NCBI GenBank assembly: GCA_003586115.2
Contig: QVOM02000119.1
Coordinates: 48,695,428 to 48,759,427, forward strand
Reading direction: 5' to 3'
DNA: 64,000 nucleotides
Source: Salvator merianae
Lineage: Eukaryota > Chordata > Lepidosauria > Squamata > Teiidae
Shown: piece after piece, positions 25,631-37,459 of the stretch
Layout of the letters: every line of letters begins with the position of its first letter
How positions within the stretch are numbered: position 1 is the stretch's first letter
Program-made: the position numbers and the translations under genes
Notes under the pieces: generated by a model
Told to the model about the DNA's origin: nothing
Database searches by the model: none
What the model saw: the letters and a program-made list of their open reading frames with translations, nothing else

Positions 25631-25950
25631 AGTACAAAACAGATCCCCTAAATTAGATTTTCTGGTTAGGTATGAAGTGGATTAAATCTATTTTACCCAG
25701 TTTCTACATTCATGTGTGATTTTTTTGGAAGCAAAACAATTTCTACAAGTTGGAATCTAAACGTGATTTTAAAAATGATTTATTACTTAGTTAAGACTTT
25801 TTGATAGCTTTCTCACTTTTAAAAATATTCCAGGGCAGTTCACCAATTAAATCACAACAAAAATATACAATCAACCATTAAAAAGACCTTTTCTTAGAAA
25901 ACATTTAAAGGTTATTTTCTCAGTGCTTGCATATATAAGCATATTATAGT
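25631..25950. other. no recognisable feature
   Basis: AT-rich spacer between two LINE pieces. Confidence 0.4.
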
Positions 25951-25954
25951 CTAA

Positions 25955-26310
25955 ATTAGGTTGAATATTCTACTTTCACAGGTTCTTAAAGGTAGATTTA
26001 AGGGAATTCCTTATTCACAGAAATTCTGCCTGTGTAATAATCAGGACATCAGATCTGTGGAACACGTGCTGCTTGTTTGCAATTTCTACTCAGGGGCTAG
26101 GAAAGATCTTATTTATCCTATACTAAAGTCATTACATGGCATGTGTAAAAAAATCTTTTATCTGACAGAAATCATTTGGTAAATCTAGTGCAAAGCCCTT
26201 AACTGTTACAACAGCTAGTGCATGATGTAAGCTATTTTGACATGGTTGTAGTCTTGTTGGGCCTATTTGACCACAATAAAGAGATCGTATCATAGTCTTA
26301 ACTTGCGCAG
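25955..26310 (+). mobile_element. LINE 3' end with C-terminal Cys/His motif
   Basis: The frame 25961-26182 has FCLCNNQDIRSVEHVLLVC, a CxC..EHvLl.C motif found at the C-terminus of several LINE ORFs, followed by a UTR ending tttgaccacaataaagagatc. The clade is not certain. Confidence 0.55.
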
Positions 26311-27965
26311 TTTAATGTATTTCAGGAATTTTTTGAGGTAAGAATGATAACGCAACATTTGGAACAGGTTTATTAGTCTGGGAGTTATGGATTATGGCAG
26401 TTCACTTACAAATGCAGACCAAATAGAATTACTTTCTATTCCTTCCTGTGGCAGGAAACATATTCTGCCAAAATATTCCTGCAATGCATAGACACAGCAA
26501 AACAGATGTTTGTTTGTTCATCAGACACAACTCATTTTGGAATGCCGAAATGGAAGGCAATTTGTGTATATATTCCTGAGGTAGGTGACTTGGTATAATG
26601 ACAGTATGTACACACATTTTAACATTTAACATTTTAACTGTGCATGGGAACCCCGAAGCAGCTTAAGTTGCGTAGAAGAGGTCATGACTTCTACTGATCT
26701 GGAGCATATTCATAATGAGCAGTATCCTTCTTGCTCAAATCTGCAGACATGGGCATAACCAATTATGCAAAAATGTAGGTCAACATACTTATATCTGTCT
26801 CTGCTGGATTATTAACTTTCTTTGCTTGGAGAATATTTTGTTTGATTGCGCCCTCCTGTGGTGGCAGCTGGGAATTTGCCATACCAACAAAGTTCATCCC
26901 CTTTTGGACAGTAACAGCTGGTTGCGGGAAAGGAGAAGGAAGCTAGAATATTCCAAAATATACTATACTGTAAATTATAAGAAAACGAAATGTTCGTGTT
27001 GTCATTTCAAAGGAATTTTATAACTGCACCTGCTAAACACTGATCTTAAAATAGATTTGAGAGTACCCAACATGTTTGCTTCACTCTTCAACATGCTTTA
27101 CTAGATGCATTAAGCCAGAGTTTCTGAGCTGCAATAGGAAACAGACTTTAAAAAAACAAACAAACCAAGGAACCACAGTTCTGTTCTGTATTGTCTGTAG
27201 GTTGGAGTAAGAGACAGAGAATCCCAAATGTTTGTGGCTCACTCTTTACAAAATAGAAATGTTATCATCCTACACACTACTTTAACCTATCAAGCAGTCT
27301 TTCCCCTCTTTTCTTATCTTTGAACTCATTTCTCAATTTTGGAGCAATTAATTGAAATTAAACATAATATGGAAAATGTCATATATGTTGACAGTTCATG
27401 TGGCTTTTCAATTATGAGTTCCTTGAAACAAGCACTTTTGTGGATTTCCATTCCTGTGACTAGAAAAGAGAGGGAAGGAATTTTTTTAATATCATCATCT
27501 TAGTTTTTATTCACCCACTCAAGCATCCACCAAATAAAATTCAAACAAGTTTTCCTTCTTTGAATTTATGTTTGTCCAGGTGCAGTATGAGAAACCTCTA
27601 GTATTCATGTTGTACATGAGAGATGCCCAGATGTCCCAATCATCATGCCGAGACCCACCCCAGAAAAGTTAGGAATTGTATAACCAAGCCAAGGAAGTCA
27701 GATAAAAACCTTTGGCAGTGCTTATTTCTTTATTTCAATCTTCTAGTTAGTGATTCATTGTGGGTTGCAGAAACTCAGATGTACCCTGCAGATCTCCCTG
27801 ATCTGAAAGGGCAGTTCAGCAAACTGAAAATATACTACCATCACCACTGAAATATAAAGACAGGGCTTTAGTGTGTGTTCATCAAAGCATCCACGAAATC
27901 CAAACTTTGCATTTCCTAACAGTATTTTTTGCTTTCTGTTTTAAAGAAAATGAAAGATGGATGGA
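26310..27965. other. no recognisable feature
   Basis: AT-rich spacer; no repeat family or exon identified. Confidence 0.4.
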
Positions 27966-27966
27966 T

Positions 27967-28028
27967 AGAAGGAAGGAAGGAAGGAAGGAAGGAAGGAAGG
28001 AAGGAAGGAAGGAAGGAAGGAAGGAAGG
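27967..28028. repeat. (GGAA)n microsatellite
   Basis: About 15 uninterrupted ggaa units, preceded by a gatggatggatag run. Confidence 0.95.
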
Positions 28029-28310
28029 AGAAAAGCTGGCAGAAAACATTTCTGTTTGTTGGGTGCCATGAAGTTCAGCTAGCTTCTGATACTAATTGGA
28101 TGCAGTTTGTTGTTGCTTCCTTTTCAGATTGAACCAGTCAATTAGGGCCACTCCCAGCAATAAACTACAGGGAAGTTTATCTCTTTTTCAGTACCAAATA
28201 ATTATTTTCATTAAAAAAAAAATCTTAAGGACAATTTACCAAAAAAAACCCAACAACTTCTGAATGAATGAATGAAAATTCAGAATATTTACAAGTTGAA
28301 CAAGAACCTA

Positions 28311-28577
28311 GTAGTGATTTATGCAGTGAAGGTGAGTAATAGATTTAAGGGATTGGATCTGGTAGACAGAGTGCCTGAAGAACTATGGACAGAAGTTCCT
28401 GATAATGTACAAGAGGCAGTAACAAAAATACAACCCGCAAAAAAGAAGGAGAAATGGGTGTCCGATAAAGCCTTACAAATAGCTGAGATAAGAAGGAAAG
28501 CAAGAGGCAGGAGAGAAAGGAAAAGAAATATCCAGCTGAACGCACACTTCCAGAAAACAGCAAGAAGAGATAAGGGG
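28311..28577 (+). mobile_element. BovB (RTE) LINE, internal ORF fragment
   Basis: The frame contains NRFKGLDLVDRVPEELWTEV and ALQIAEIRRKARGRRERKR, motifs of the BovB polyprotein between endonuclease and RT. It stops at ARRDKG, where an unrelated segment begins. Confidence 0.85.
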
Positions 28578-28799
28578 TCTTTTCACACTTGACACTGGTG
28601 AGCGTCAGTGATGCTCACTAGTCAAGTGCTCCCTCATTTCATGGAAGCCCTGTGATCAGCAGCAGACTACAATTGCTCCTGATCGCTACCTGCTGTGGAG
28701 CACAAAATTATGCCCCACAGCTGTAACAGGCTGAATTGGTCCCAGTACACTGCATTTGCATCCGCTTCCCGGCTGCTGTCATGGCACAGGACACCAGCA
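28578..28799. mobile_element. segment between the two BovB pieces, possible MITE
   Basis: Begins ggggtcttttcacacttgac with the small hairpin gtgagcgtcagtgatgctcac. It is not BovB-like and replaces most of the BovB RT region. Confidence 0.4.
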
Positions 28800-29112
28800 G
28801 GACTGCAAGAAGATCAACTTAGTCAATACTACAGGAAATCAACCCTGATGGTTCATTGGAAGGACAAATACTGAAGCTGAAGCTCAAATACTTTAGCCAT
28901 GTAATGAGAAGACAGGACTCATTGGACAAGATCCTGGTGCTGGGAAAGACTGAAGTCAAAAGGAGAAGGGGACAGCAGAGGTTGAGATGGATGGATAGTA
29001 TCATATAAGCAACACATATGAGCTTGGGCAAATTCCAGGAGACAGTAGAGGACAATGGGGCCTGGCATGTTGTGGTCCGTGGGGTCACAAAAATTTGACC
29101 ATGACTGAACAA
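28800..29112 (+). mobile_element. BovB (RTE) LINE 3' end
   Basis: Contains the BovB C-terminal coding motifs in broken frame (ILKLKLKYF, MRRQDSLDKILVLGK) and the family end gactgaacaacaac. Homologous to 40290 and 54540. Confidence 0.85.
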
Positions 29113-29896
29113 CAACAGTGAAATTCAGTAGCCATTTGTTGAACTCCAGCCAATGTCTAACTATATATGTTTTAAGCCAATAGTTCTTCTCTATTTCTCT
29201 TTTACACACACATGCAAACATACAGAGTGCTTACCTGAAATTTCCATTTGAAAGGTTTTAGTTACTGTGAATATGTCAGAAAGCTTTACTTTTAGAATGA
29301 TCTCTAAACAAGTATCGTTTTGACTTTTGCACTGAATTTAAGTGAACCCCCTTCAGTATGTGACTCTCAGCCCATGCTGTCTTCTAAGGATCTCTCAAGA
29401 AAACTCTAAATTCCTGGAGAGAACCTTCGTCTTGGCTTGTTATGCAAAATTTATCCAAAATTAATTCATAATCCACATTTTGGCACTTACATGACATATG
29501 GTCTAATGGTCATATTTTTTAATATGAACCAACATGAGAAAGATATGTAAACCCAGTGAAGGTTTTTTTAAAAAAATCTTAAGCATCTTGCTGTGCCTAA
29601 TTTTTTTTTTAAAATATTAATATGTGTTTCTATGTATTCTGTTGCAGTTTTCCTTTATGTTTATTTTACAATATGCATTTTATTTCCATGTTTCATTCTT
29701 TTTTTTAGACAAGCAAGAGGTACTGAAGGATTCGGTAGGTTTTCTTCTATATAGGACTGTACTCTGAAAACCTATGTAATAGTGTATTTTAGAATATACT
29801 ATTTCTTTAAATTAATACATTAATTTAATGTATAGTGCTTCTACCATGCCAATGTGCCAGCCTTCCAAAATAAATAATAGACAATATCATAGTGAA
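29113..29896. other. no recognisable feature
   Basis: AT-rich, many T-runs; lies 3' of the unidentified minus-strand frame. Confidence 0.4.
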
Positions 29897-30295
29897 TTAA
29901 GCAAGTGTAAATGCAGTGAGGTATTGTCTTTTTTTTAATTGATTAATCATAGTAATTTTGAACTTTCCACATAAGTGGTTTGAAAAAAATAATAATACTC
30001 CAAACAAAGTCATTATGATCCCAGCAGAGATCAAATGTCTGAATCCTGAAACAGCAGCTGTGAAAGGCAGCCATTCTAAGTATAGCCCTTGATCCAGTCC
30101 AGGATTTTTGTACATCTCTGTTGGCCTGAAGCCATTTTTCTTGAGGGTATTTCCAAGAAAGCAGTTGTCAAGCTTGGCAAAGCTATTCCTGGAAATGTTC
30201 AATAGGTCATCTTCTGGAAAACAGTGTTGACTGACAGAGCTGAACAGATCCTGTTCCTCTTCTACACAATACTCACAGCTTCCATTGCTGCTCAT
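29897..30295 (-). CDS. unidentified 132-codon frame with one membrane segment
   Basis: I do not recognise this protein. Seen: an ATG-initiated frame of 132 codons. The N-terminal half has cysteines near residues 7, 10, 23 and 45, and an N-glycosylation-type NIS. After a WLP-containing stretch comes a hydrophobic segment near residues 88-106 (LISAGIIMTLFGVLLFF), then a short basic tail (KFKITMINQLKKRQ). The same frame is open for about 30 codons further upstream but is cut by two adjacent TAG codons just before the ATG. No splice or promoter signal is clear. An ectodomain, membrane anchor and basic cytoplasmic tail in this order would fit the C-terminal end of an old retroviral envelope gene or a decayed single-pass membrane gene. 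I cannot decide between these, or exclude chance. Confidence 0.35.
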   Translation of the reverse strand: MSSNGSCEYCVEEEQDLFSSVSQHCFPEDDLLNISRNSFAKLDNCFLGNTLKKNGFRPTEMYKNPGLDQGLYLEWLPFTAAVSGFRHLISAGIIMTLFGVLLFFSNHLCGKFKITMINQLKKRQYLTAFTLA

Positions 30296-30450
30296 TCCCT
30301 TCTGCTCCTCACTCTACTATATAACATTCTTAAACAACTGCCGAGCTATAGAATTTGGTTGCACAAACCATCCCTTCTTAAGTCTTCTGCAACTGAGTAG
30401 CTGGTGCCAAATTTCAAGCTACTAAGCGAAGACAGTTCCTAGATATTAAG

Positions 30451-30571
30451 AGTGATTTTGCACTGGCCAGTATCAGACCAGCAAGCTTACTAGAAGCCTC
30501 CCTTCTGCACACTGGTGTGGTCAGAAGGAGACCCCTTGCTGGTCCAGTATACTGGCCAGTGCTGAATCGCC
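30451..30571. mobile_element. MITE with about 23-bp inverted ends
   Basis: Left agtgattttgcactggccag and right ctggccagtgctgaatcgcc are near inverses. The interior agcaagcttactagaagcct / aggagaccccttgctggtcc also partly pairs. Confidence 0.7.
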
Positions 30572-30735
30572 TAGCCGTCCTTACTTGGAATTCAGTTTTA
30601 TTGAAATGTATGTTTGAAATGCCGGCAGATATTCATCTGCAGTTTTTCAAAGCAAAACTATATTGTTTATTGTTAGTTTATTGATCTTTTGACTGTATCA
30701 CAAAGCATATAATCATAACGTATAAGTGTAAAATC

Positions 30736-30928
30736 CAGTGACGGCTTGTTACTTTAAGTGTGGGTGTTTGCACGTTGCTGGAAGGGGAGATAGCTGGCTG
30801 CGAAAACACACCCCTCCCTGGGCAAGTCTTGCAGCAGCCTGCTGCAGAAAAACACAGACCCTGTGGCCAGAGACCAGCCCCTCCAGCAACTTGCCAACAC
30901 CCATGCTTAAAGCAACGAGCTGCTGATG
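30736..30928. mobile_element. fold-back hAT-like MITE with 8-bp target duplication
   Basis: Left end cagtgacggcttgttacttt pairs imperfectly with the right end aaagcaacgagctgctgatg. The arms continue inward (gtgggtgtttgcacgttgct / agcaacttgccaacacccat). Flanked by gtaaaatc at 30728-30735 and 30929-30936. Confidence 0.85.
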
Positions 30929-31506
30929 GTAAAATCATAAATCAAAAGGAGAGTAACATTATAATTATCAATCCCCATCCCCCTTTCCACGCACCACGTT
31001 CCGATCAATGAATAATTTCCTAAATCAAACAGCCTTAACAAAAAACAGGGCTACCCTATATGCTACCTGGATGGTTTCTCCCTAAAGAAAATAAAACAAG
31101 TTACATTCTACGTTCCAGTGATTCACCTTTTGTAAAAGAGGACCCCAAAGCTATAGCAATCTCCTCCCCGCAAAGCATACACTTTTCTCCATCCACACAT
31201 TGCTTTCCGGGTCTCATTCTAAACGGGCCATTGGATTCATCTTATGCTCAGTTTTGAGCTTTTCTCCCAAAGTCAAGCCAAAGCTGCTCCTCTGGAGGTG
31301 TCATGTTGGGGGAGTAAGATCAGTACCTCTCAATGAATAGCTTTATGAGGGGATAAACTGAAAGGTCTGTAGGGCCAGGGGAGTGAATTGCATTCTATCC
31401 ATCATCATTCTCGAGCCAGGAAATCCTCATTCAGACATAGCTGGATCAGATCACAACAATGCTGTGTAATTTGCATGGCATTCTTCCCTCCCAAAAGTGG
31501 CTTTAG

Positions 31507-31556
31507 TAAGCAAGGGGGTCTTCTAGCACCTTAGAGACTAACAAGAGAAAGGCTTT
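31507..31556. mobile_element. fragment of the CACCTTAGAGAC repeat
   Basis: taagcaagggggtcttctag followed by caccttagagactaacaaga, as in the fuller copies at 42640 and 50440. Confidence 0.6.
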
Positions 31557-32990
31557 AATTTAGATTAATTAATATCTAATAAAATCATTAGATATTCTTC
31601 CTTTCCTTCAATGCTAATCAGAGACATCAGGAGAAGTATTTTAATTCTGTGTAGAGGAAGATTTGCTCTGAGCAGAGACATTTTCTTTCATTAGATTCAG
31701 GTTCTCTAATGGTCAGACACTTGGGATGTGTAATCAACATGTCAAATGCTTTTAGAAATATTTAAGATGGCTGCTTGGGAACCTAGCCTGTTAAATGGAA
31801 CACCTAGAAACCTGATCCTAGAAGCAAAGTAAGTACTCACCTAAGCTGACCTTGCTTTTGGTCGCTCCTCCAAGCTTTCTTGGTGTCTGAAGGTTGAGTC
31901 ACCTATCAATATGTGGGACCGTGGGTGATGCCATTGCACTATCTGATGCAATTTTAGTCCTACCACAGTTTTCACCAGCCTCTGCCAAGCCTCTAGAGGG
32001 CAAATAACAACAAAGCATAACAAACTTGAACCCCAAGTAAGAGGGGTGTAACCATCTCAAATATTTCACAAAGTACTTGAGATGGTGTTTTGCACACTCC
32101 CAGCAGACACAACTCCAGTGACAGGGCTTCCAAGCATTCAAAGTGTTTCATTTATCTATCTCCCATATTGCAGATGAGGGAGGACACAGATGTTTATATA
32201 GTAGCTACTTGCAATCTTTAGCTTGTGTATTCTTGGCTAAGGTGAAATGTGCCCTACCTTAGCCTCTAAGTCATATGGCTCCATCAGCTCCTGCCAAACT
32301 ATTTTCATGTCACCTATCATTTTGTATCATGAACTCCATCAACTGTACACAGGTGAATCTGTTGGCCATGAGATCTTATCTGTTCTGATGACTGAATGTT
32401 CAACTTCCTGCTAGTGCAGAGCCAGAATACATAGAGTAGCAAAGGGAGGGAGGGAAAAGAATATATGCAAATACTCCTGCATATTGGAACTTTCCTCAGA
32501 AAGGACAAACAAAAGATTTACATGTAGAATGCCTTGCTCTGGCATAGTTAGACAAAGGTACATAGTAGCCACCCTAACCAGCATATCAAAGCACTCAGGA
32601 GGGAACTAATGCACTTCCAGGTTTTTCTTCACTGTTTCATAGAAAAGTGATACTTATAAAAAAAATCTGTAAGCGACTAGCTTCTCCTAGCCAATTCCAC
32701 TTACTGTAGTTCTATGCTAAGAATATCAGGAAATCCTCCAGATATTATATTTCCAATACTTGTCACATTTCTTGGCTCCACTTGAGTACAACGTTGCTTG
32801 TAAGAATGCAGCATCAGTTGTGTTGCTTCTCTGCCATTAGTTGATTGAAAGGCATGTGAATGGAGACAGGGAGCTGAAGAATGTCAATTCCATTTAGTCC
32901 AGTATTGTGTAGTCTGACTGGTATCAAACTCCAGAAACAGAGGGATGTGTCCTTACTTGGTCTGCTACTCAAAATCATGAGACTAAATCT
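31557..32990. other. no recognisable feature
   Basis: Mixed-composition spacer with no family identified. Confidence 0.4.
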
Positions 32991-32997
32991 GGGATTA

Positions 32998-33062
32998 TAT
33001 GTGTGTGTGTGTGTGTATCTGTGTATGTATATATGTATGTATGTGTGTGTGCGTGTGTGTAA
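32998..33062. repeat. (TG)n / (TATG)n microsatellite
   Basis: Alternating tg runs with embedded tatg units. Confidence 0.95.
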
Positions 33063-33639
33063 TGCACATTTCATCCTCTTGATCTACATCCATAAAATCT
33101 GTCCTGGAAATCACTAGAGAAATACAGGAAGCCATTTATGCCCTTTAAGAACTCATGTATTTCTCCTCCATGATTCTATTTCAGCTGCATGAATTGCATA
33201 TATGTGCGCCTTAAGCCCTGGCTGAACTTTAAAGAAGGGTGTGATCAGACAGGGTTTTTTCAAGTTACTCCTTTATGAATAAGTGTCCAAGTGTCAGATG
33301 CACAAAAAAGTGCCTTCCACAGAAGAGGTTCATATATGCAGCTGTGAAGCTGCCTATTTTGCCACACTGCAGCCTTTATTCGGATCCATATCAGGGCATA
33401 TCTCCCATGAAAATGGTTGTTAACCATTGATTTGCCAGTAGTCTGCCCACTTTTCCCTCTCAGTGATTGGTTAAATGGCTGTAGGAAAGATTTCCATTCT
33501 GTGATTTCCTGTATTTTCCACTGCTTGCTTGCTCTTATTTCCTTAATTCCAGACCTCTGGTAATCCCAAACTTTAGTAGTTTGAATTTCTGTAGGTTATA
33601 GCATATTTATGAATTCTCTTCTTCTCTGCAGCCATGCAC

Positions 33640-33748
33640 AGCCGTTCCACTCAGCAGTCTTACTGCTGCATTCTGCATCCGCTGCAGCTTCCAAACCATC
33701 TAGCCCCATGTAAAGCACATTGCAATAATCCAATTTGGAAGTTACCAG
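33640..33748 (-). mobile_element. L2 LINE fragment
   Basis: cattctgcatccgctgcagc and gcacattgcaataatccaat match the L2 block at 2866-2945 and 9430-9505. Cut by the next element at gttaccag. Confidence 0.7.
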
Positions 33749-33849
33749 CAGTGGCCCATGGCTTTAAGGGCAGATGTTCGTAACCCGCAGGAAGTGGGCA
33801 AATGCTGTTTGTGGGACCTTCAGGCCTCCGTGCTGTCACAACAGGATAC
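33749..33849. mobile_element. truncated fold-back hAT-like MITE
   Basis: Has the left arm (cagtggcccatggctttaag) and loop of the 12709/16196 family. It lacks the right arm and abuts a CR1 end. Confidence 0.6.
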
Positions 33850-34006
33850 ATCTAAAGACCATTTGCAGGGAGTTGACAGCAGGTGAAGATTTTGCCTTTT
33901 TATTCTGCTTGAGAAGCAATTGGACCACTGTGTGAAACAGGATGCTGGACTAGTTGGGCCATGGCCTGATCCAGCAGGGCTCTTCTTATGTTCTTATGTT
34001 CTCCCT
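33850..34006 (+). mobile_element. CR1 LINE 3' end
   Basis: gaccatttgcagggagttga, gaagattttgcctttttatt, aggatgctggactagttggg, then a ttatgttc terminal repeat. Confidence 0.8.
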
Positions 34007-35555
34007 AAATTCACCTTACCCTGCTAGAAGCCTGGGAATGGGCGTCTTCCTCATTCAGGGTTTAATAACACTGAAAGTGACTCTCTTTTCTCAGATTGGG
34101 CAGAAAGCTACATAAGCACAGAGGTGGGTAATGTAACCAATCACAGAGTAGAAATGGCTGCTACAGATGGGTGACCAATCAGGGTCAAGGAAAGCTAGGC
34201 AGGTGAGTGGCCAATAAGTGGTGAGCACTTATTGTCAAGGAAGGTGTTGCCAGACTTGAAGGTGAAGTGTGAAAATATGAGGTAAGCTTTTGGGCACTTG
34301 TTTGTTTTAACTGTTTGGTAGGCTTTTTTCTGCACCTATAGAAGGGATGCTTTTTCTTAAAGGGGTGCCCCCCAAAACAGCTCTGTCTGATTGCACCCTT
34401 TGTTTACAACTTATAACTGAGGGCTTTTTTAAAACAAGTTGAGCAAAATGGATATGAATATGTAATTTTAATTTTTTTTCCCTTACACTTCTTTCTCACT
34501 TTTCTTGCATTTTAGAATCTGTACTGTGTAGTTCTCAGTTTTGATTGGATCTAGACCTTTGGCAAGATGGGAGCCACAACTGGTTTTATCTATATTTCTT
34601 TAGTTTATCCAGCTGGTGAGTAAAATTCCAATGCTCATTGCACACTGTGCCCAAAGAAACAAACACTGACAGATGCAGCATTCCAAAATATTCACACCCT
34701 GATTTGACTTTCTAAGAATACAGGAGGGAACAGACGCCTAACACTGCCAGGCCAGTTGGTTCCCCATTATGTGCAATAACATTTTATCACTAGTTATCAA
34801 AACACTGGTGAGAAAACATGGCTAAATTTAAGAGAAGTTATTTTAGTGCTATGATATGGACGATTTAGTTTCTGCCTGGCAGTAAAGAAAATCTGTATTT
34901 CCTTCCCATATAGGAGCGTTTGACTCCTAATGACTGTATGGGCAAACACAATCTGTATTAATCTTTACTAAGATCATGTATCTCTTCCAAGGACATTCGA
35001 GTAGGATTTCTTGATCTGATCCTCACAACTTTTGCTTCCTCCACCTGCCGTGCCAGGTCTAGCCATGCCCCAGCTGAATCAGTGGCTTGAAGCACCAAGG
35101 CTCAAGGGTCTGAAATGATCAGCCTGTGTAATCTAAGAGGTGGCCGAGCAGCTTGCCCAGTTCAGTCCTGTGCCTCTGGTCCATCCCACCTACAGGCTGA
35201 CTCCTGCCCTGCCTCCTGCAACAACCCCTAGACCAGACCATGCCAAGTCCTCCACTTCCAGTGCTACCTGCTGCAGTGCTACACTGCACCACCTCCCACA
35301 CTGATCCCAACACCATCCTCTGCCCCCCCCCCGGTATTTTTAGTACCAGCACTGGAGCTGCTGTATCCTTGACAAGGCAGCAGTGGGAGACATTCCTGGG
35401 CTGCACAGGATCTGACCCCTAGCTCACCCTCTGAACTGTGCTGCTCATATACCCTGCCCATCCTTAGGCTGCCCCCCATACCACCTCCTGACTTCTTTGG
35501 CTTGGCATGTACAAAACTCTAAATCCGAGCATAATTTTTAAGTTTTTTTCTAATT
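34007..35555. other. unclassified; three CCAAT boxes and a possible DNA-element end
   Basis: ccaat occurs at 34137, 34175 and 34211 in one orientation. The sequence ctgtctgattgcaccctt (34385-34402) is the near inverse of aagggtgtgatcagacag (33236-33253), so 33236-34402 might be one older DNA element that later received the L2, MITE and CR1 pieces. No target duplication was found. Confidence 0.3.
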
Positions 35556-35559
35556 TATC

Positions 35560-35612
35560 TTCTTCCTTCCTTCCTTCCTTCCTTCCTTCCTTCCTTCCTT
35601 CCTTCCTTCCTT
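35560..35612. repeat. (TTCC)n microsatellite at an L2 tail
   Basis: About 12 ttcc units directly before the inverted L2 end. Confidence 0.95.
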
Positions 35613-35950
35613 ATTATTTGCATTTCTATCCCACCCTATAGCCGAAGGTCTCTGGGCAGGTCACAGCAATAAAAACAAAATACAAAATGGACACATTAAA
35701 AACAATAGCAGTGCCTGAAAGAGGGGAGGGAAAGCTGTTCCTCAACCGAAGGCCAGGATAAATAGGTGTGTCTTCACAGATTTCCTGAAGCTATGAAGTG
35801 AGGGTGCCTGAGGAGCTACCACTGAGAAGGCCTTATCCCTGGTGCCCATCCCTTTAACTACTGAAGGTGGTGGTACAACCAGGAGGACCATGTCTGCAGA
35901 TCGTAAGGTAAGTACTCTGGAAGTAGGTAACTCTTAACCACCGCCTCCAC
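35613..35950 (-). mobile_element. L2 LINE 3' end
   Basis: Inverted L2 tail (attatttgcatttctatccc), then tgcctgaaagaggggagg, aggtgtgtcttcacag and gagaaggccttatccctgg, as at 2380-2640. Shortened by internal deletions. Confidence 0.8.
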
Positions 35951-37070
35951 CTACTCAAAGTAAAAATACTGTGGACAGCAACAAGAACAAGAAACCTAGA
36001 TCACAAACATTTGAGACAATGTTTGTTAAACGGAAACTCATATGTTTTAGATCTGTAATGCAAACAAATGCAGGACAAGAAAAAAGGATTATGCTTGGCA
36101 AGTTGGAGAGAAAGAGAAGTTGACAACAGATCAGATGAATGGATATAATCAAGAAATTACTAACATGGCCTTGGAAGACCGAGCTATGACTAGGGCCATA
36201 GCAAAATGTGAGCATTTGTTTATACAACCACTAGGACTAAGAAACAACAACATGCACAATCTGTTTGTTCTGTGGTCTGGATCTGCGAGTGTCCTAGATG
36301 ATCCAATGTAATCTAGTGTATTCTGTCTATTGAGATCCACGCATAGAGGCTGGAATATGATTGAAGCAGATAGCAAAAAACAAAGAATTAGCTTCACAAA
36401 ACTGATTAACCTATCTCCCGCGTTATTACATATACAGAACCCAAATGTTCCCAAAGTTGTTTCTGCGCAACACATGTTATCCCATGCTGTGCTGACCTGG
36501 GACAGGCAACCTGTCCCGAGTTGGGATGGGCTGTCGGTGTCCAATGAAACAAGTTGTCCACATTTCAGACAACTTGCCCTGGTCAAGTGATGGAAGGCTG
36601 GGTCTGGCTTTCAAAGACTGGCCAAGTTTTCAAAAGCTGGGAATGTTCATTCCTGACCTTTGCTGTTTTCCGCTGGGCCCTTTTCAACACTGTGCCCACT
36701 TCTGGCACCATGCCCACTTCCACGAAAAAAGGGGTCTCCCATGTATACCGGCTCATGAGGGAGTACTATTGCACAACCTACATGGACCCGTATATCTGAA
36801 GTAGTCTGCTGGTGGACTACTTTGTTGAGGTCTATTGGTGAACTGGGATACAACACCATTTTGCCACCATATCCCAGTCCATAGCCAGACAGAGTGTCCT
36901 AAGTGGGAGGAGGCTCTGTTATCCACATTGATGTGCAGACAACAAAGGCCTGGACCCCTCCATGGGCCTAAGATTCTAGGTTCTACTTAACTTTTATTCA
37001 GTGTGTTTTGTATTTAATCGTACATTTATATGTCACTTTTTATCACCATGGCATTCTGACGGCACAAGAG
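35951..37070. other. unclassified, partly frame-rich
   Basis: The 145-codon minus frame (36149-36586) and overlapping plus frames have no family resemblance. 36590-36960 has raised GC and could be an old element interior. Confidence 0.3.
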
Positions 37071-37073
37071 AAT

Positions 37074-37150
37074 TTATTATTATTTTATTTGCTTGTATTC
37101 CATCTATTTTATAAGGACTCAAGATGGTTAACACTTTTAAAGTTTTAAAA
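37074..37150 (-). mobile_element. possible L2-like tail, inverted
   Basis: attttatttgcttgtattcc and ggactcaagatggttaac resemble the inverted L2 3' tail. Confidence 0.4.
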
Positions 37151-37296
37151 AAACTTTTCAAAAGACCTAACTTACCCCACCTCCCCCACAAACAGATTGA
37201 ACAGAACAGAAAAAAGCAGGTGGCAGCACTGAAATTAGGGGTAGGCCAGGTGGGAGAGGTGAGTCTTGTTTTAGAAACTGTGATAAAGGCTTTGTC

Positions 37297-37456
37297 ACTG
37301 GTATAAGAACGTAAGAGCAGAAGAGGAGCCCTGCTGGACTGGGCAATGGCCCATCCAGTCCAGCATCCTGTCTCACACAGTGGTCCATCAGTTGCTTCTG
37401 GGCATTCTCAAGCAGAATATAAAGACAAAACCTTCACCTGCTCTCAACCCCCTCCA
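37297..37456 (-). mobile_element. CR1 LINE 3' end
   Basis: Inverted CR1 signature: gaggagccctgctggactgg, cagcatcctgtctcacacag, ttgcttctgggcattctcaa, accttcacctgctctcaacc. Confidence 0.8.
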
Positions 37457-37459
37457 AAT

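Noticed and set aside
27967..28028. CRISPR-like or coding repeat (EGRK repeats in translation)
   Set aside because: It is a plain (GGAA)n microsatellite with no spacers.
36149..36586. 145-codon minus-strand frame
   Set aside because: No recognisable protein; overlapped by equally open plus frames, as expected from composition.
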